A stretch of 64,000 nucleotides of DNA from Sphingobium lactosutens DS20. Its GTDB lineage: Bacteria > Pseudomonadota > Alphaproteobacteria > Sphingomonadales > Sphingomonadaceae. Location of the stretch: assembly GCF_000445105.1 (NCBI RefSeq), contig NZ_ATDP01000075.1, forward strand, positions 124,001-188,000, written 5' to 3'. Below, in pieces: positions 42,409 to 52,395 of the stretch; positions within the stretch are counted from its first letter, which is position 1, and every line of letters begins with the position of its first letter. Under the pieces are notes generated by a model that was given only the letters and a program-made list of their open reading frames with translations, had not been told where the DNA came from and made no database searches. Position numbers and translations under genes: made by a program.

Positions 42409-43041
42409 GTGAGCGAGCAGACCTATTCTTCGATGCGGACCGCCATGGTCGAAAGCCAGTTGCGCACCAGCGACGTGGATGACCAGCGCGTGATCGCCGT
42501 GATGGCCCGGGTGCCGCGGGAAGATTATGTGCCCGCCGAGCGCCGCGCCATGACCTATATCGACCGTCCCATCCCGCTGAACGGCGGCCGCGCGCTCAAT
42601 GCGCCGCTGGTGACGGGACGGCTGCTCAAGGAAGCGCAGGTCGACGCGGGCGACAAGGTGCTGCTGATCGGCGCGGCGACCGGATATAGCGCCGCGCTGC
42701 TTGCCGAAATGGGCGCGCAGGTAACGGCGGTGGAAGAAGAGGGCGGTCCCGAAATCGCCGTCCCGGGCGTCACGGTCGTGCGCGGGACACTGGCCCAAGG
42801 GGCGCCCGACGGCGCGCCCTATGACATATTGTTCATCGACGGCGCGGTGGAGGAAGTTCCCGCCGCACTCGTTCAGCAGCTTGCCGATGGCGCCCGCGTC
42901 GTGACTGGGATCATCGATCGCGGCGTCACGCGGTTGTGCGCGGGTCGGATGGTCGGCGGCGCGCTGGGGCTTAACAGCCTGGCGGATATCGAAATGGTGG
43001 CCTTGCCCGGGTTCGGCGCGGCCAAGACGTTTACGTTCTAG
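42409..43041 (+). CDS. Protein-L-isoaspartate O-methyltransferase family protein
   Basis: A 210-aa protein. It resembles PCMT: MVESQLRTSDVDDQRVIAVM (N-terminal helix), REDYVPAERRAMTYID, then the SAM motif VLLIGAATGYSAALLAEMGAQVTAVEEE. It lacks some typical PCMT residues and is often described as a PCMT-like partner of TolC in Alphaproteobacteria. GTG start at 42409 with GAGGAA upstream. tolC follows after 20 bp. Confidence 0.87.
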   Translation: MSEQTYSSMRTAMVESQLRTSDVDDQRVIAVMARVPREDYVPAERRAMTYIDRPIPLNGGRALNAPLVTGRLLKEAQVDAGDKVLLIGAATGYSAALLAEMGAQVTAVEEEGGPEIAVPGVTVVRGTLAQGAPDGAPYDILFIDGAVEEVPAALVQQLADGARVVTGIIDRGVTRLCAGRMVGGALGLNSLADIEMVALPGFGAAKTFTF

Positions 43042-43061
43042 AAGGAGGATGAGCGGGGGAG

Positions 43062-44555
43062 ATGACAGGCAAGCGCACCTATAAACGGCACCATGCCGCA
43101 GCTGCCCTGCTGTTGCTGTCTTCCGCCATCAGCCTGCCAGTGCATGCCGAAACGCTGCAGGGCGCGCTGGCGAAGGCTTACGCGTCGAACCCGACGCTGA
43201 CCGGCGCGCGCGCGGGGCAGCGTGCGACCGACGAGAATGTACCGATCCAGAAGGCGAATGGCCGACCCGCCGCCGACGTCCAGGGCAGTTATAGCGAAAG
43301 CATCCTCAAGCCTACGATCAGCTTCACCTCGCCGCAGCGCACGCTGAACGCCCAGGCGTCCTTGAGCGTACCCATTTATTCCGGCGGGTTCGTGCGCAAC
43401 AGCGTCAAGGCCGCCGAGGTGCGCGTGGAGGCGGGGCAAGCGGGCCTGCGCGGCACCGAAGCCAGCATTTTCTCGCAAACGGTCGCGGCCTATATGGACG
43501 TGATCCGCGATAGCGCGATCGTGTCGCTCAACCAGGCCAATGTGAATGTGCTGGAGGTCAATCTTCAGGCGACCAACGACCGGTTCGAGGTCGGCGACCT
43601 GACGCGCACCGACGTGGCCCAGTCCGAATCGCGACTGGCGCTGGCGCGGTCCGACCTTCAGACCGCGCAGGCCAACCTCATCACCAGCCGCGAAAATTAT
43701 ATCGCGCTGGTGGGCGAAGCGCCCGACGCGCTGGAGCCGCCGCCGCAGCTTCCCGGCCTGCCGGCCGATCCGTCGGTGGCGGTGCGCGTCGCGCTCAATG
43801 ACAATCCCGACATATTGGCCGCCAAGAAGCAGCGTGAGGCCCGGCGCTATGACGTGAAGGCGGCGCGCGGCACCGTGCTGCCCACCGTGTCCGCCTTCAC
43901 CCAGGCGGGCTATACCAACTATCTCCATTCGCTCGACAGCACGGCGCTCGACGCGGATGGCAACAGCATCGAAGGGCCGCAGATCAACAAGCAGGCCGCC
44001 GCCGGCGTCCAGTTGACGATCCCGCTCTACCAGGGCGGACGGCCCGCGGCGCAGGTGCGGCAGAATCAGGCGCTCGAATCGCAGGCGATCGAGCAGGAGA
44101 TCGAAACCGAGCGCAACGTCATCGCGCAGACGCGAGCGGCCTATGCCAGCTGGCAGGCGTCGCTCCAGACGATCCAGTCCAGCCGCAAGGCGGTCGACGC
44201 CACCGCTCTGTCGCTGGAAGGCGTGCGGGCGGAAAATTCGGTGGGCAGCCGCACCATCCTCGACATCCTCAATGCCGAGCAGGAGGCGCTGATCGCGCGG
44301 GTCGAACTGGTGTCGGCGCAGCGCAATGCCTATGTCGCCGGCTTCTCACTGCTCGCCGCGATGGGCCATGCCGAAGCCAAGGATCTGGGGCTGGAAAGCG
44401 GCACCCTTTATGATCCGATGGTCAATTATGACCGGGTCGAGGGAAAATGGTTCGACTGGGATTGGGGCGCAGCGCCCGCGCCAGTGGCGACGCGGACCGT
44501 TGACACGCCCGCGCAGGATGCCAAAGTCGACCCCGCGACGGCCCGCCAGCCTTAA
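43062..44555 (+). CDS. tolC: TolC-family outer-membrane efflux channel
   Basis: A 497-aa protein. Signal peptide ending PVHAE, then the two TolC repeats: ETLQGALAKAYASNPTLTGARA and VAVRVALNDNPDILAAKKQ. Barrel and coiled-coil segments are clear (LNAQASLSVPIYSGG, AGVQLTIPLYQGG, NVIAQTRAAYASW). TolC trimers connect inner-membrane pumps (RND, MFS, Type I) to the exterior. AGGAGG lies before the ATG. It follows the PCMT-like gene and precedes popZ, as in many Alphaproteobacteria. Confidence 0.94.
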   Translation: MTGKRTYKRHHAAAALLLLSSAISLPVHAETLQGALAKAYASNPTLTGARAGQRATDENVPIQKANGRPAADVQGSYSESILKPTISFTSPQRTLNAQASLSVPIYSGGFVRNSVKAAEVRVEAGQAGLRGTEASIFSQTVAAYMDVIRDSAIVSLNQANVNVLEVNLQATNDRFEVGDLTRTDVAQSESRLALARSDLQTAQANLITSRENYIALVGEAPDALEPPPQLPGLPADPSVAVRVALNDNPDILAAKKQREARRYDVKAARGTVLPTVSAFTQAGYTNYLHSLDSTALDADGNSIEGPQINKQAAAGVQLTIPLYQGGRPAAQVRQNQALESQAIEQEIETERNVIAQTRAAYASWQASLQTIQSSRKAVDATALSLEGVRAENSVGSRTILDILNAEQEALIARVELVSAQRNAYVAGFSLLAAMGHAEAKDLGLESGTLYDPMVNYDRVEGKWFDWDWGAAPAPVATRTVDTPAQDAKVDPATARQP

Positions 44556-44626
44556 CTGCTTGTTAACCGGATCAGGTAATTCTAAGGCGGTATTGCTGCG
44601 CAATGGATTTTGGACGGGGACTATCC

Positions 44627-45097
44627 ATGGGTGACATGACCAAGGAACCCTCGATGGAAGAGATACTCTCGTCCATCAAGCGGATCATCGCCGAAGAAGG
44701 CGAGGAGGCGGTGCAGGCCGCGCCCCGCCGGGCCCGTGCCGATAGCGCCCGGACGGCGTCCGTCCCGGTCGCGCCCGCGATCGACGAAGTGCTGGAATTG
44801 ACCGATGAGGTCGCGGAGGAGGAAGTGATGCCCGCTCCCAAAGCTGCTGCCGCCAAACCGTCCGATCCGAAGGGCGACGATACGATCCTCTCGGTCGAAA
44901 GCGAAGTGGCCGCGCGCCATTCGCTTTCTGCGCTGTCCTCCATGCTGGTCGCGCCGCGCGATGGCGAGGAAAACACGCTCGACGGCTTGGTCCGCTCCAT
45001 GCTGCGGCCGATGCTCAAGGAATGGCTCGATGCGCGCCTGCCTGCGCTGGTCGAGGATATGGTGGCCAAGGAAATCGCGCGCATCACCAGCCGTTAA
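44627..45097 (+). CDS. popZ: PopZ-family polar organizing protein (DUF2497)
   Basis: A 156-aa protein. The conserved N-terminal helix EPSMEEILSSIKRIIAEE binds client proteins, the middle is Pro/Ala/Glu-rich and disordered, and the C-terminal helices (LDGLVRSMLRPMLKEWLDARLPALVEDMVAKEI) mediate oligomerisation. PopZ forms a cytoplasmic polar matrix that anchors the chromosome origin. ATG at 44627 is preferred because GGGGA precedes it; the ATG 24 bp earlier has weaker support. The gene lies downstream of tolC. Confidence 0.92.
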   Translation: MGDMTKEPSMEEILSSIKRIIAEEGEEAVQAAPRRARADSARTASVPVAPAIDEVLELTDEVAEEEVMPAPKAAAAKPSDPKGDDTILSVESEVAARHSLSALSSMLVAPRDGEENTLDGLVRSMLRPMLKEWLDARLPALVEDMVAKEIARITSR

Positions 45098-45203
45098 GGC
45101 TGGCCTTGCGGCCGCTGGCGCAGCGGCCTAGACCCACTGTCATCCTGACGGCGCACGACCCTATCGGGTCCGGGCGCCGCCTGCACGACATGGGACGATA
45201 TGC

Positions 45204-47231
45204 ATGAAGACTTTGCTGCTTGGGGGGATCGGCGCGATGGCGCTGGCCTGCGCGCCCGCGCTTGCCCGGCCGTTCACGCCCGCCGACATGGTGAATCTTG
45301 ACCGGATCGGCGCGCCGGCGGTGTCGCCCAACGGCAAATGGCTGGCCTATCAGCTGCGCAGCACCGACCTGGCCGCCAATCGTGGGCGCACCGACCTGTA
45401 TCTGCTTGCCATCGACAAGCCGGGTAAGGCACCGCGCAAGATCGCTTCGATGGCGGACAAGAATGAGGCCTCGCCCGTCTTCTCGCCCGACGGATCGGCG
45501 CTCTATTTTCAGTCGGACGCGAGCGGCGACGATCAGCTCTGGCGCGTGGCGCTGACCGGCGGCGATCCGGTGCAGATCAGCAAGGCGCCCGGCGGCATTT
45601 CCGGTTTCCTGCTCAGCCCCGATGGCATGAAGGTCGCGCTATGGGCCGACCGTCCGATAGGCGCGAAGACGCTGGACGATGTGAAGCCCGACGCGCCGGC
45701 GGATGCGGGCAGCGGCCGCGTCTATGACCAGCTGTTCGTGCGCCATTGGGACACATGGTCGGATGGCCAGCGGTCGCAGATTTTCGTCATGCCTGTCGCG
45801 GGCGGCCCTGCCGTGTCGGTGATGGGCGGATTGGTCGGCGACAGCCCGTCAAAGCCCTTTGGCGGGGCGGAAGAAATGGCCTGGAGCAAGGACGGCAAGA
45901 CCCTGTTCTTCACCCTGCGGGAGGCGGGGCGGATCGAGTCGCTGTCGACCAATCTCGACATTTTTGCGACGCCCGCCGACGGCAGCGCCGCGCCGACCAA
46001 CCTGACCGACGCCAATGACGCCACCGACACGATGCCGGCGGTGTCGCCGGACGGGCAGTGGCTGGCTTATGCGGCGATGAAGCGGCCGGGTTATGAAGCG
46101 GACCGGCTGGTGCTGACGCTGCGCAACATCGCGACCGGCGAAACCCGCGCGCTGACGGAAGGATGGGATCGGTCGGTCGGGTCGATCGCCTGGGCGGCGG
46201 ACGGCAAGTCGCTGCTGGTGACGGCCAATGACGTGCTCGACAATCCGGTATTCCGGGTCGATGCCGCGTCGGGCAAGGTGACTCGCCTGACCGGCAAGGG
46301 CCATGCCGGCAGCGTCCTTCCCTTGCCGCAGGGCGGGTTCGTCTATGCGCTCGACAGCATTCAGTCGCCCGCTGATTTCTGGAAGATGCCGGCCAGGGGC
46401 AAGCCGGTGCGCCTGACCCAGGTCAATGCCGACAAGTTGGCGGGCGTCGACGATGTCTCGGTCGAACGCTACAGCTTTAAGGGCGCCAACGGCGACACCG
46501 TCTGGGGGCAGATCGTCAAGCCGAAGGGCGCGACCGGCAAGCTGCCCGTCGCCTTCCTGGTCCATGGCGGACCGCAGGGCAGCTTCAGCGACAGCTGGTC
46601 CTATCGCTGGAATCCCAAGGCGTTCGCCGCCCATGGCTATGCTGCGGTGATCGTCGATTTCCACGGCTCCACCGGCTATGGCCAGGCCTTTACCGACAGC
46701 ATCAACAAGGATTGGGGCGGCAAGCCGCTGGAAGACCTGAAACTGGGCCTGGCGGCCGCTGCAGCGCAGGACGGGCAGGTCGATGCCGGAAATGCCTGCG
46801 CGCTCGGCGCCAGCTATGGCGGCTATATGATGAACTGGATCGCGGGGCAGTGGCCCGACGGGTTCAAATGCCTGGTCCAGCATGACGGCGTGTTCGACGC
46901 GCGGGCCATGGCCTATGAAACCGAGGAGCTGTGGTTCGACGAATGGGAACATGGTGGCCCCTATTTTGAGGTGCCGCAGGAGTTCGAGAAATGGAACCCG
47001 GTCAACCATGTCGCCCAGTGGAAGACGCCGATGCTGGTGGTGACGGGGGAAAAGGATTTTCGCATCCCCTACACCCAGGGACTGGCCGCCTTCACCGCGC
47101 TGCAACGGCGGGATATCCCTTCGAAGCTGCTGGTCTTTCCCGATGAAAATCATTGGGTGCTGAAGCCCAAAAACTCGCTGCAATGGTATGGCGAGGCGCT
47201 GGGCTGGCTCGACAAATGGACGGCAAAATAG
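45204..47231 (+). CDS. S9-family serine peptidase (prolyl oligopeptidase superfamily), secreted
   Basis: A 675-aa protein. Signal peptide about 1-21 (ending ALA). A beta-propeller domain follows (SPDGQWLAYAAM-type WD-like repeats), then an alpha/beta hydrolase: GASYGGYMMNW with the nucleophile Ser, VTGEKDFRIPY with the Asp and FPDENHWVLKPKN with the His. It is the acylaminoacyl/dipeptidyl-peptidase IV-like group that trims peptides in the periplasm. It is separated from popZ by 106 bp. Confidence 0.94.
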   Translation: MKTLLLGGIGAMALACAPALARPFTPADMVNLDRIGAPAVSPNGKWLAYQLRSTDLAANRGRTDLYLLAIDKPGKAPRKIASMADKNEASPVFSPDGSALYFQSDASGDDQLWRVALTGGDPVQISKAPGGISGFLLSPDGMKVALWADRPIGAKTLDDVKPDAPADAGSGRVYDQLFVRHWDTWSDGQRSQIFVMPVAGGPAVSVMGGLVGDSPSKPFGGAEEMAWSKDGKTLFFTLREAGRIESLSTNLDIFATPADGSAAPTNLTDANDATDTMPAVSPDGQWLAYAAMKRPGYEADRLVLTLRNIATGETRALTEGWDRSVGSIAWAADGKSLLVTANDVLDNPVFRVDAASGKVTRLTGKGHAGSVLPLPQGGFVYALDSIQSPADFWKMPARGKPVRLTQVNADKLAGVDDVSVERYSFKGANGDTVWGQIVKPKGATGKLPVAFLVHGGPQGSFSDSWSYRWNPKAFAAHGYAAVIVDFHGSTGYGQAFTDSINKDWGGKPLEDLKLGLAAAAAQDGQVDAGNACALGASYGGYMMNWIAGQWPDGFKCLVQHDGVFDARAMAYETEELWFDEWEHGGPYFEVPQEFEKWNPVNHVAQWKTPMLVVTGEKDFRIPYTQGLAAFTALQRRDIPSKLLVFPDENHWVLKPKNSLQWYGEALGWLDKWTAK

Positions 47232-47246
47232 ACAGCTGCGCGCGCT

Positions 47247-47957
47247 ATGATAGACTGGCCGCGGGCGGCCATGTCGATGGTGATGATTGCGGCGATTGCC
47301 TTTGTCGGCACGCATTTCCTTCTGTCCCATCCCCTGCGCGCGCCGATTGTGGGGCGGGTGGGGGAGAAGGGGTTTCTGGCGCTCTATTCGCTGGTGGCCT
47401 TTGCGACCCTGGGGTGGTTGGTCGTCGCCTATCGTTCCGAAACCGTAACGAATATGCTCTGGCCTGTGGGCGATGGTCTGTGGGCCATTGCGACCATCGT
47501 CATGCTGCTGGCGTCGGTGCTGCTGATGGGATCGCTGATCGGCAATCCCGCCATGCCTAACCCCGATGGCGCAGTGCATGTGCCGGTTCAGGCCAAGGGC
47601 GTATTCGCGGTGACGCGTCATCCAATGCTCTGGGCCTTTGCCCTGTGGGGGCTGAGCCATATTCTGGTCTACCCGGTGGCGAAGAATATCATCGTGGCGC
47701 TCGCCATCCTGATCCTGTCGCTCGTCGGCGCGGCCTTGCAGGACCGCAAGAAAGAGCAACTGCAACCGGCGCAGTGGCGGGAATGGGAGGCGAAAACCAG
47801 CTACTTGCCCTTTGCCGCCATCGCGGCGGGGCGCGCGCGCTTCGGGCAGTTCGGCGCTCATGCGTTGGCGGGTGGCGTGGTGCTATGGCTGGCCGCGACC
47901 TGGGCGCATATGCCGCTGGCGGGCTGGGCGGCGGGCATCTGGCGCTGGATCGGCTGA
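47247..47957 (+). CDS. NnrU-family membrane protein
   Basis: A 236-aa protein with about six hydrophobic helices (AMSMVMIAAIAFVGTHFLL, ALYSLVAFATLGWLV, GLWAIATIVMLLASVLLMGS, IIVALAILILSLVGAAL). TRHPMLWAFALWGLSH and QWREWEAKTSYLPF match the NnrU signature. NnrU proteins are linked to nitrogen oxide metabolism in some bacteria and related to isoprenylcysteine methyltransferase folds; here there is no denitrification context. It starts 15 bp after the peptidase, with a weak ribosome-binding site. Confidence 0.87.
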   Translation: MIDWPRAAMSMVMIAAIAFVGTHFLLSHPLRAPIVGRVGEKGFLALYSLVAFATLGWLVVAYRSETVTNMLWPVGDGLWAIATIVMLLASVLLMGSLIGNPAMPNPDGAVHVPVQAKGVFAVTRHPMLWAFALWGLSHILVYPVAKNIIVALAILILSLVGAALQDRKKEQLQPAQWREWEAKTSYLPFAAIAAGRARFGQFGAHALAGGVVLWLAATWAHMPLAGWAAGIWRWIG

Positions 47958-48002
47958 TAGTTTCGCTGGAATGGATCGGGCAGGGCCTTTAAGGGCGCTG
48001 TC

Positions 48003-50795
48003 ATGACCGAGCTGCCCAAGACATTCGACCCCGCGTCCATCGAAGCCCGCTGGTATCAGCATTGGGAGGAAAAGGGGCTGTTTCGCCCCGACCGCCCCGA
48101 CGCCACGCCCTTCACCATCGTCAATCCGCCGCCCAATGTAACGGGCAGCCTGCATATCGGCCATGCGCTGGACAATACGTTGCAGGATATCGTCATCCGC
48201 TACGAACGGTTGCGCGGCAAGGATGCGCTGTGGGTGGTGGGCACGGACCATGCCGGCATCGCGACGCAGATGGTGGTGGAGCGCCAGCTCAACGCCAAGG
48301 GCGAAAAGCGCACCGATTACAGCCGCGAGGATTTCATCGCCAAGGTGTGGGAGTGGAAAGCCGAAAGCGGCGGCGCGATCACGCGCCAGCTGCGGCGGCT
48401 GGGCTGCTCCATGGACTGGGCGAATGAACGCTTCACCATGGATGAAGGCTTTTCAAAGGCCGTGGTCAAGGTGTTCGTCGAGCTGCACAAGCGCGGCCTG
48501 CTCTACCGCGACAAAAGGCTGGTCAACTGGGATCCGCATTTCCGCTCCGCCATTTCGGACCTTGAGGTCGAGACGGTCGAGACCAAGGGCGGTTTCTGGC
48601 GCTTCCGCTATCCGCTCGCCGATGGCGTGACCCTGGCCGACGGCAGCGATCATATCGTGGTGGCGACGACGCGGCCCGAAACCATGCTTGCCGACATGGC
48701 GGTCGCGGTGCATCCCGACGACGCGCGGTACAAGGATGTCATCGGCAAGGCGATCATCCTGCCCATCACGGGCCGGCGCATCCCCATTGTCGCGGACGAT
48801 CATGCCGACCCGGAACTGGGCACGGGCGCGGTCAAGATCACGCCGGGGCATGACTTCAACGATTTCGAGGTGGGGAAGCGCGCGGGCTTCAAGGCGGGCG
48901 ACATGCTCAACATGCTGGATGCCGACGCCAATGTCGTCCAGGCCGCCGATGGCAAGATCCCCGACGCATTTCTGGGGCTGCACCGCTTCAAGCGCGACGG
49001 CGTCGATGGCGCGCGCGAAGCCGTGGTCGCGGAGATGAAGGCGCTGGGCTTCCTCGTGCCGCATGTGACGAAAAACAAGGAGGGCGAGGAGGTCACGGCC
49101 GATTTCGAACCGCGCACCATCCAGACGCCCTTTGGCGATCGTTCCGGCGTCGTCATCGAACCCTGGCTGACCGACCAATGGTATGTCGACGCGGCAAAGC
49201 TGGCGCAGGCCCCGATGCAGGCCGTGCGCGATGGCGCGATCGAGATCGTGCCCAGGACGTGGGAAAAGACCTTCTTCAACTGGATGGAGAATATCCAACC
49301 CTGGTGCGTCTCGCGGCAACTGTGGTGGGGGCACCGGATTCCAGCTTGGTTCGACGCGGACGGCAACAGCTATGTCGCTGAAACCGAAGCCGAAGCGCAG
49401 ACTCTGGCAGGCAACAAGGCGTTGACCCGCGACCCCGACGTGCTCGACACCTGGTTCTCTTCGGCGCTATGGCCGTTCGGCACGCTCGGCTGGCCCGAAC
49501 AGTCGGAAACGCTCGCGCGCCGTTATCCCAATGACCTGCTGATTTCCGGCTTTGACATATTGTTCTTCTGGGACGCGCGCATGGCGATGATGGGACAGGA
49601 GTTCATGGGCGATGTCCCGTGGCGCAAACTCTATCTCCATGGCCTCGTTCGCGCGGCGGATGGGCAGAAAATGTCCAAGTCCAAGGGCAATGTCGTCGAT
49701 CCGCTGGGCCTGATCGACCGGTTCGGCGCGGATGCGCTGCGCTTCTTCATGGCGGCGATGGAAAGCCAGGGCCGCGACGTGAAGATGGATGAGAAGCGGG
49801 TCGAGGGCTATCGCAACTTCGCGACCAAGCTATGGAATGCGGCGCGCTTCCTCCAGTCCAACGGGGTTACGGCTTCCACGACCCATGAAGCGCCCGCCGC
49901 CACGCTGCCGGTCAATCGCTGGATCATCGCCGAAACGGTCGGCTGCGTCCAGGCGATCGACACGGCGATGGCCGAACTGCGCTTCGACGCGGCGGCCAAC
50001 GCCATCTATCACTTCGTCTGGGACCAGTTTTGCGACTGGTATATCGAGCTGACCAAAGGCGCGATGGACGACGAAACCCGCGCCGTCGCGGGCTGGGCGT
50101 TCGACCAGATCCTCGTCATGCTGCACCCGTTCATGCCATTCATAACCGAAGAGTTATGGAACCTGACCGGCGCGCGCGACACTGAACTGATCGTCGCGCG
50201 CTGGCCGGTGGCGCTCTACGAGGTGGATCAGGAGGCACAGGCAGAGATCGACTGGCTGATCCGGCTGGTCTCTCGTATTCGTTCGGACCGTGCCGAAATG
50301 AACATTCCGCCAGCGGCGCGAACCGACCTGATTGTGCATAATGACCCTAAAATAGCGGGCTTCAAATTTGAAGGCGGACCGCGAACAGATTTGGTTAGTC
50401 GATTTTCTTCCAACGCGGCTGCTTTAGCTCGAATGGCAAGAATTGACGTTGTCGAATTTGCACTCACGGGAACAGCAATTGATTTACGATCAGGATCATC
50501 GGTAGATCGCACTAAGTATGAAAGTGGCAAATATGCTGCCTTCCAAGTCGTTGTCGACGACACAACTTACTCGGTGCCGCTGGAAGGTGTGATCGACATC
50601 GGGGCGGAAAGGGCGCGGCTTGCCAAGGCGCTGGCCGGGGCGGAAAAGGAACGCGATTCGCTGGGCGGTCGCTTGTCCAACGCCAGTTTTGTGGAAAAGG
50701 CCAAGCCCGAAGCCGTCGCCAAGGCGCGCGAGGACCATGCCGAAAAGACCGCCGAGGCCGAGCGGCTGAGAGCCGCGCTGGAACGGTTGGGATAA
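48003..50795 (+). CDS. valS: Valyl-tRNA synthetase
   Basis: A 930-aa class I synthetase. HIGH motif in [14 protein letters not shown] (about 37-50), CP1 editing domain ([13 protein letters not shown] region flanks it), KMSKS in [13 protein letters not shown], anticodon-binding helical domain ([15 protein letters not shown]), and a C-terminal tRNA-binding coiled coil ([19 protein letters not shown]). All catalytic motifs are intact. Between about 50310 and 50570, just before the coiled coil, the DNA is unusually A+T-rich and codon use changes, yet the frame stays open. Start ATG at 48003, family-typical [10 protein letters not shown]. Confidence 0.96.
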   Translation: MTELPKTFDPASIEARWYQHWEEKGLFRPDRPDATPFTIVNPPPNVTGSLHIGHALDNTLQDIVIRYERLRGKDALWVVGTDHAGIATQMVVERQLNAKGEKRTDYSREDFIAKVWEWKAESGGAITRQLRRLGCSMDWANERFTMDEGFSKAVVKVFVELHKRGLLYRDKRLVNWDPHFRSAISDLEVETVETKGGFWRFRYPLADGVTLADGSDHIVVATTRPETMLADMAVAVHPDDARYKDVIGKAIILPITGRRIPIVADDHADPELGTGAVKITPGHDFNDFEVGKRAGFKAGDMLNMLDADANVVQAADGKIPDAFLGLHRFKRDGVDGAREAVVAEMKALGFLVPHVTKNKEGEEVTADFEPRTIQTPFGDRSGVVIEPWLTDQWYVDAAKLAQAPMQAVRDGAIEIVPRTWEKTFFNWMENIQPWCVSRQLWWGHRIPAWFDADGNSYVAETEAEAQTLAGNKALTRDPDVLDTWFSSALWPFGTLGWPEQSETLARRYPNDLLISGFDILFFWDARMAMMGQEFMGDVPWRKLYLHGLVRAADGQKMSKSKGNVVDPLGLIDRFGADALRFFMAAMESQGRDVKMDEKRVEGYRNFATKLWNAARFLQSNGVTASTTHEAPAATLPVNRWIIAETVGCVQAIDTAMAELRFDAAANAIYHFVWDQFCDWYIELTKGAMDDETRAVAGWAFDQILVMLHPFMPFITEELWNLTGARDTELIVARWPVALYEVDQEAQAEIDWLIRLVSRIRSDRAEMNIPPAARTDLIVHNDPKIAGFKFEGGPRTDLVSRFSSNAAALARMARIDVVEFALTGTAIDLRSGSSVDRTKYESGKYAAFQVVVDDTTYSVPLEGVIDIGAERARLAKALAGAEKERDSLGGRLSNASFVEKAKPEAVAKAREDHAEKTAEAERLRAALERLG

Positions 50796-50810
50796 GCCCG
50801 GGCATATGAC

Positions 50811-50887
50811 CCGTTCGGGCTGAGCTTGTCGAAGTCCTGTTCTTCCTTGATAGAAGAACGGCCCTTCGACAGGCTCAGGGCGAACGG
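50811..50887. repeat. REP-type palindromic repeat pair
   Basis: The left arm CCGTTCGGGCTGAGCTTGTC... (50811-50834) is the inverted copy of the right arm CTTCGACAGGCTCAGGGCGAACGG (50864-50887), with an inner GTTCTT/AGAAC pair. These sequences are typical of the dispersed REP elements common in sphingomonads and some gammaproteobacteria. It lies in the spacer between valS and the MATE gene. Confidence 0.85.
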
Positions 50888-50939
50888 AATGCGGCCATGG
50901 TCCGCCTCCTTATCCAGCCTGCGCGGGGAGATGCAGACA

Positions 50940-52391
50940 ATGGCCACACGCGAATCAGACAGCAAGGACCTGACGCAGGGGGCGATCGGATCGACGCTGT
51001 TGCTCTTTGCCATGCCGACGCTGGCGTCCAACATCCTCCAGTCCTTGAATGGCTCGATCAACGCCATCTGGGTCGGCCGCTTCCTGGGCGCGCAGGCGCT
51101 GGCGGCCACCGCCAACGCCAATATCATCATGTTCCTCATGTTCTCGGTCGTGTTCGGGTTCGGCATGGCGTCGACCGTGGTGGTCGCCCAGTCGGTCGGC
51201 GCGAAGGATATCGACGCGGCGCGCCGCGCGTTCGGCACGGCGGTCGGCTTTTGTTCGATGCTGGGGCTGGGCGTCGCCCTTGCCGGCTGGATCGGCGCGC
51301 CCGCGCTGTTGCGGCTGCTCGCGACGCCACAGGAGGCGTTCGACCTGGCGCTGGTGTATCTGCGCGTCATCTTTTTCGCCATGCCCGCGACCTTGCTGGT
51401 CGTCATGATCATGATGGGCCTGCGCGGCGCGGGTGACGCGCGCACCCCGCTCATCTTCATGATCGTCAGCGTCGCCATCGACCTGGTGCTCAATCCGGTG
51501 CTGATCCTGGGCCTGGGGCCGGTCCCGGCCTTCGGCATTGCGGGGTCAGCGGCGGCCACAGCGGCGGCCGGGTTCATCAGCCTGATCGGCGTCGTCGCCT
51601 TCATTTACACGAAGGACATGCCGCTGCGGCTGCGTGGCGCGGAACTGCGCTATCTCTGGCCTGCCGCCGACCAGATGCGCGTGCTGCTGGGCAAGGGGTT
51701 GCCGGTGGGGTTGCAGATGATCGTCATGTCCCTGTCAGGCCTGGTCATGATCGGCCTCGTCAACCGCGAAGGGCTGCTGGTGACGGCCGCCTATGGCGCG
51801 GCGCAGCAGATATGGACCTATCTTCAGATGCCGGCGATGGCGATGGGCGCCGCGGTCAGCGCGATGGCGGCGCAGAATATCGGTGCGGCGAGATGGGACC
51901 GGATCAGCCGCATCACCGGCTATGGCCTGGGCTATCTGCTGGCTGTGACCAGCGCGATGGTGGTGGTCATCCTGCTGTTCCACGAACCGCTGCTGGCGCT
52001 GTTTCTGGGCGATAATCAGGCGGCGATCGCGGCGGCCTGGACGATGCAGTTGCTCGCCAGCTGGAGCTTCATCTTCTTTGGCTGCACCATGATCCTGTTC
52101 GGCGTCATGCGCGCCAATGGCGTGGTGGTCGCGCCGCTGCTGATCCTCATCTTCACATTGTTCGCGGTGCGGCTGGGCTTTTATCACCTCGCCTATCCGG
52201 TGCTGGACGCGAACGCCCTGTGGCTGAGCTTCCCCGTCGGGTCGCTGACCGCGCTGTTGCTGGCGGCGGCGGTGTATCTGCACGGGGGCTGGCGCAAGGC
52301 GAAGCTGATGGCGCCCGTTCATACCGAACAATGCCGCGAAAGCGTGAACAGCGAAGTCGAACCCGCCGGGCGCATAACGCCGGTCGGATGA
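50940..52391 (+). CDS. MATE-family multidrug efflux transporter
   Basis: A 483-aa protein with about 12 membrane helices in the MATE arrangement: LTQGAIGSTLLLFAMPTLAS, NGSINAIWVGRFLGAQALA, GFGMASTVVVAQSVGAK, MGLRGAGDARTPLIFM and GLPVGLQMIVMSLSG. MATE proteins export cationic drugs using Na+ or H+ gradients. ATG at 50940 is chosen, with GGGGAG upstream; an in-frame extension reaches back through the REP repeat and is not expected to be translated. Adjacent genes do not suggest the substrate. Confidence 0.92.
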   Translation: MATRESDSKDLTQGAIGSTLLLFAMPTLASNILQSLNGSINAIWVGRFLGAQALAATANANIIMFLMFSVVFGFGMASTVVVAQSVGAKDIDAARRAFGTAVGFCSMLGLGVALAGWIGAPALLRLLATPQEAFDLALVYLRVIFFAMPATLLVVMIMMGLRGAGDARTPLIFMIVSVAIDLVLNPVLILGLGPVPAFGIAGSAAATAAAGFISLIGVVAFIYTKDMPLRLRGAELRYLWPAADQMRVLLGKGLPVGLQMIVMSLSGLVMIGLVNREGLLVTAAYGAAQQIWTYLQMPAMAMGAAVSAMAAQNIGAARWDRISRITGYGLGYLLAVTSAMVVVILLFHEPLLALFLGDNQAAIAAAWTMQLLASWSFIFFGCTMILFGVMRANGVVVAPLLILIFTLFAVRLGFYHLAYPVLDANALWLSFPVGSLTALLLAAAVYLHGGWRKAKLMAPVHTEQCRESVNSEVEPAGRITPVG

Positions 52392-52395
52392 GCCG

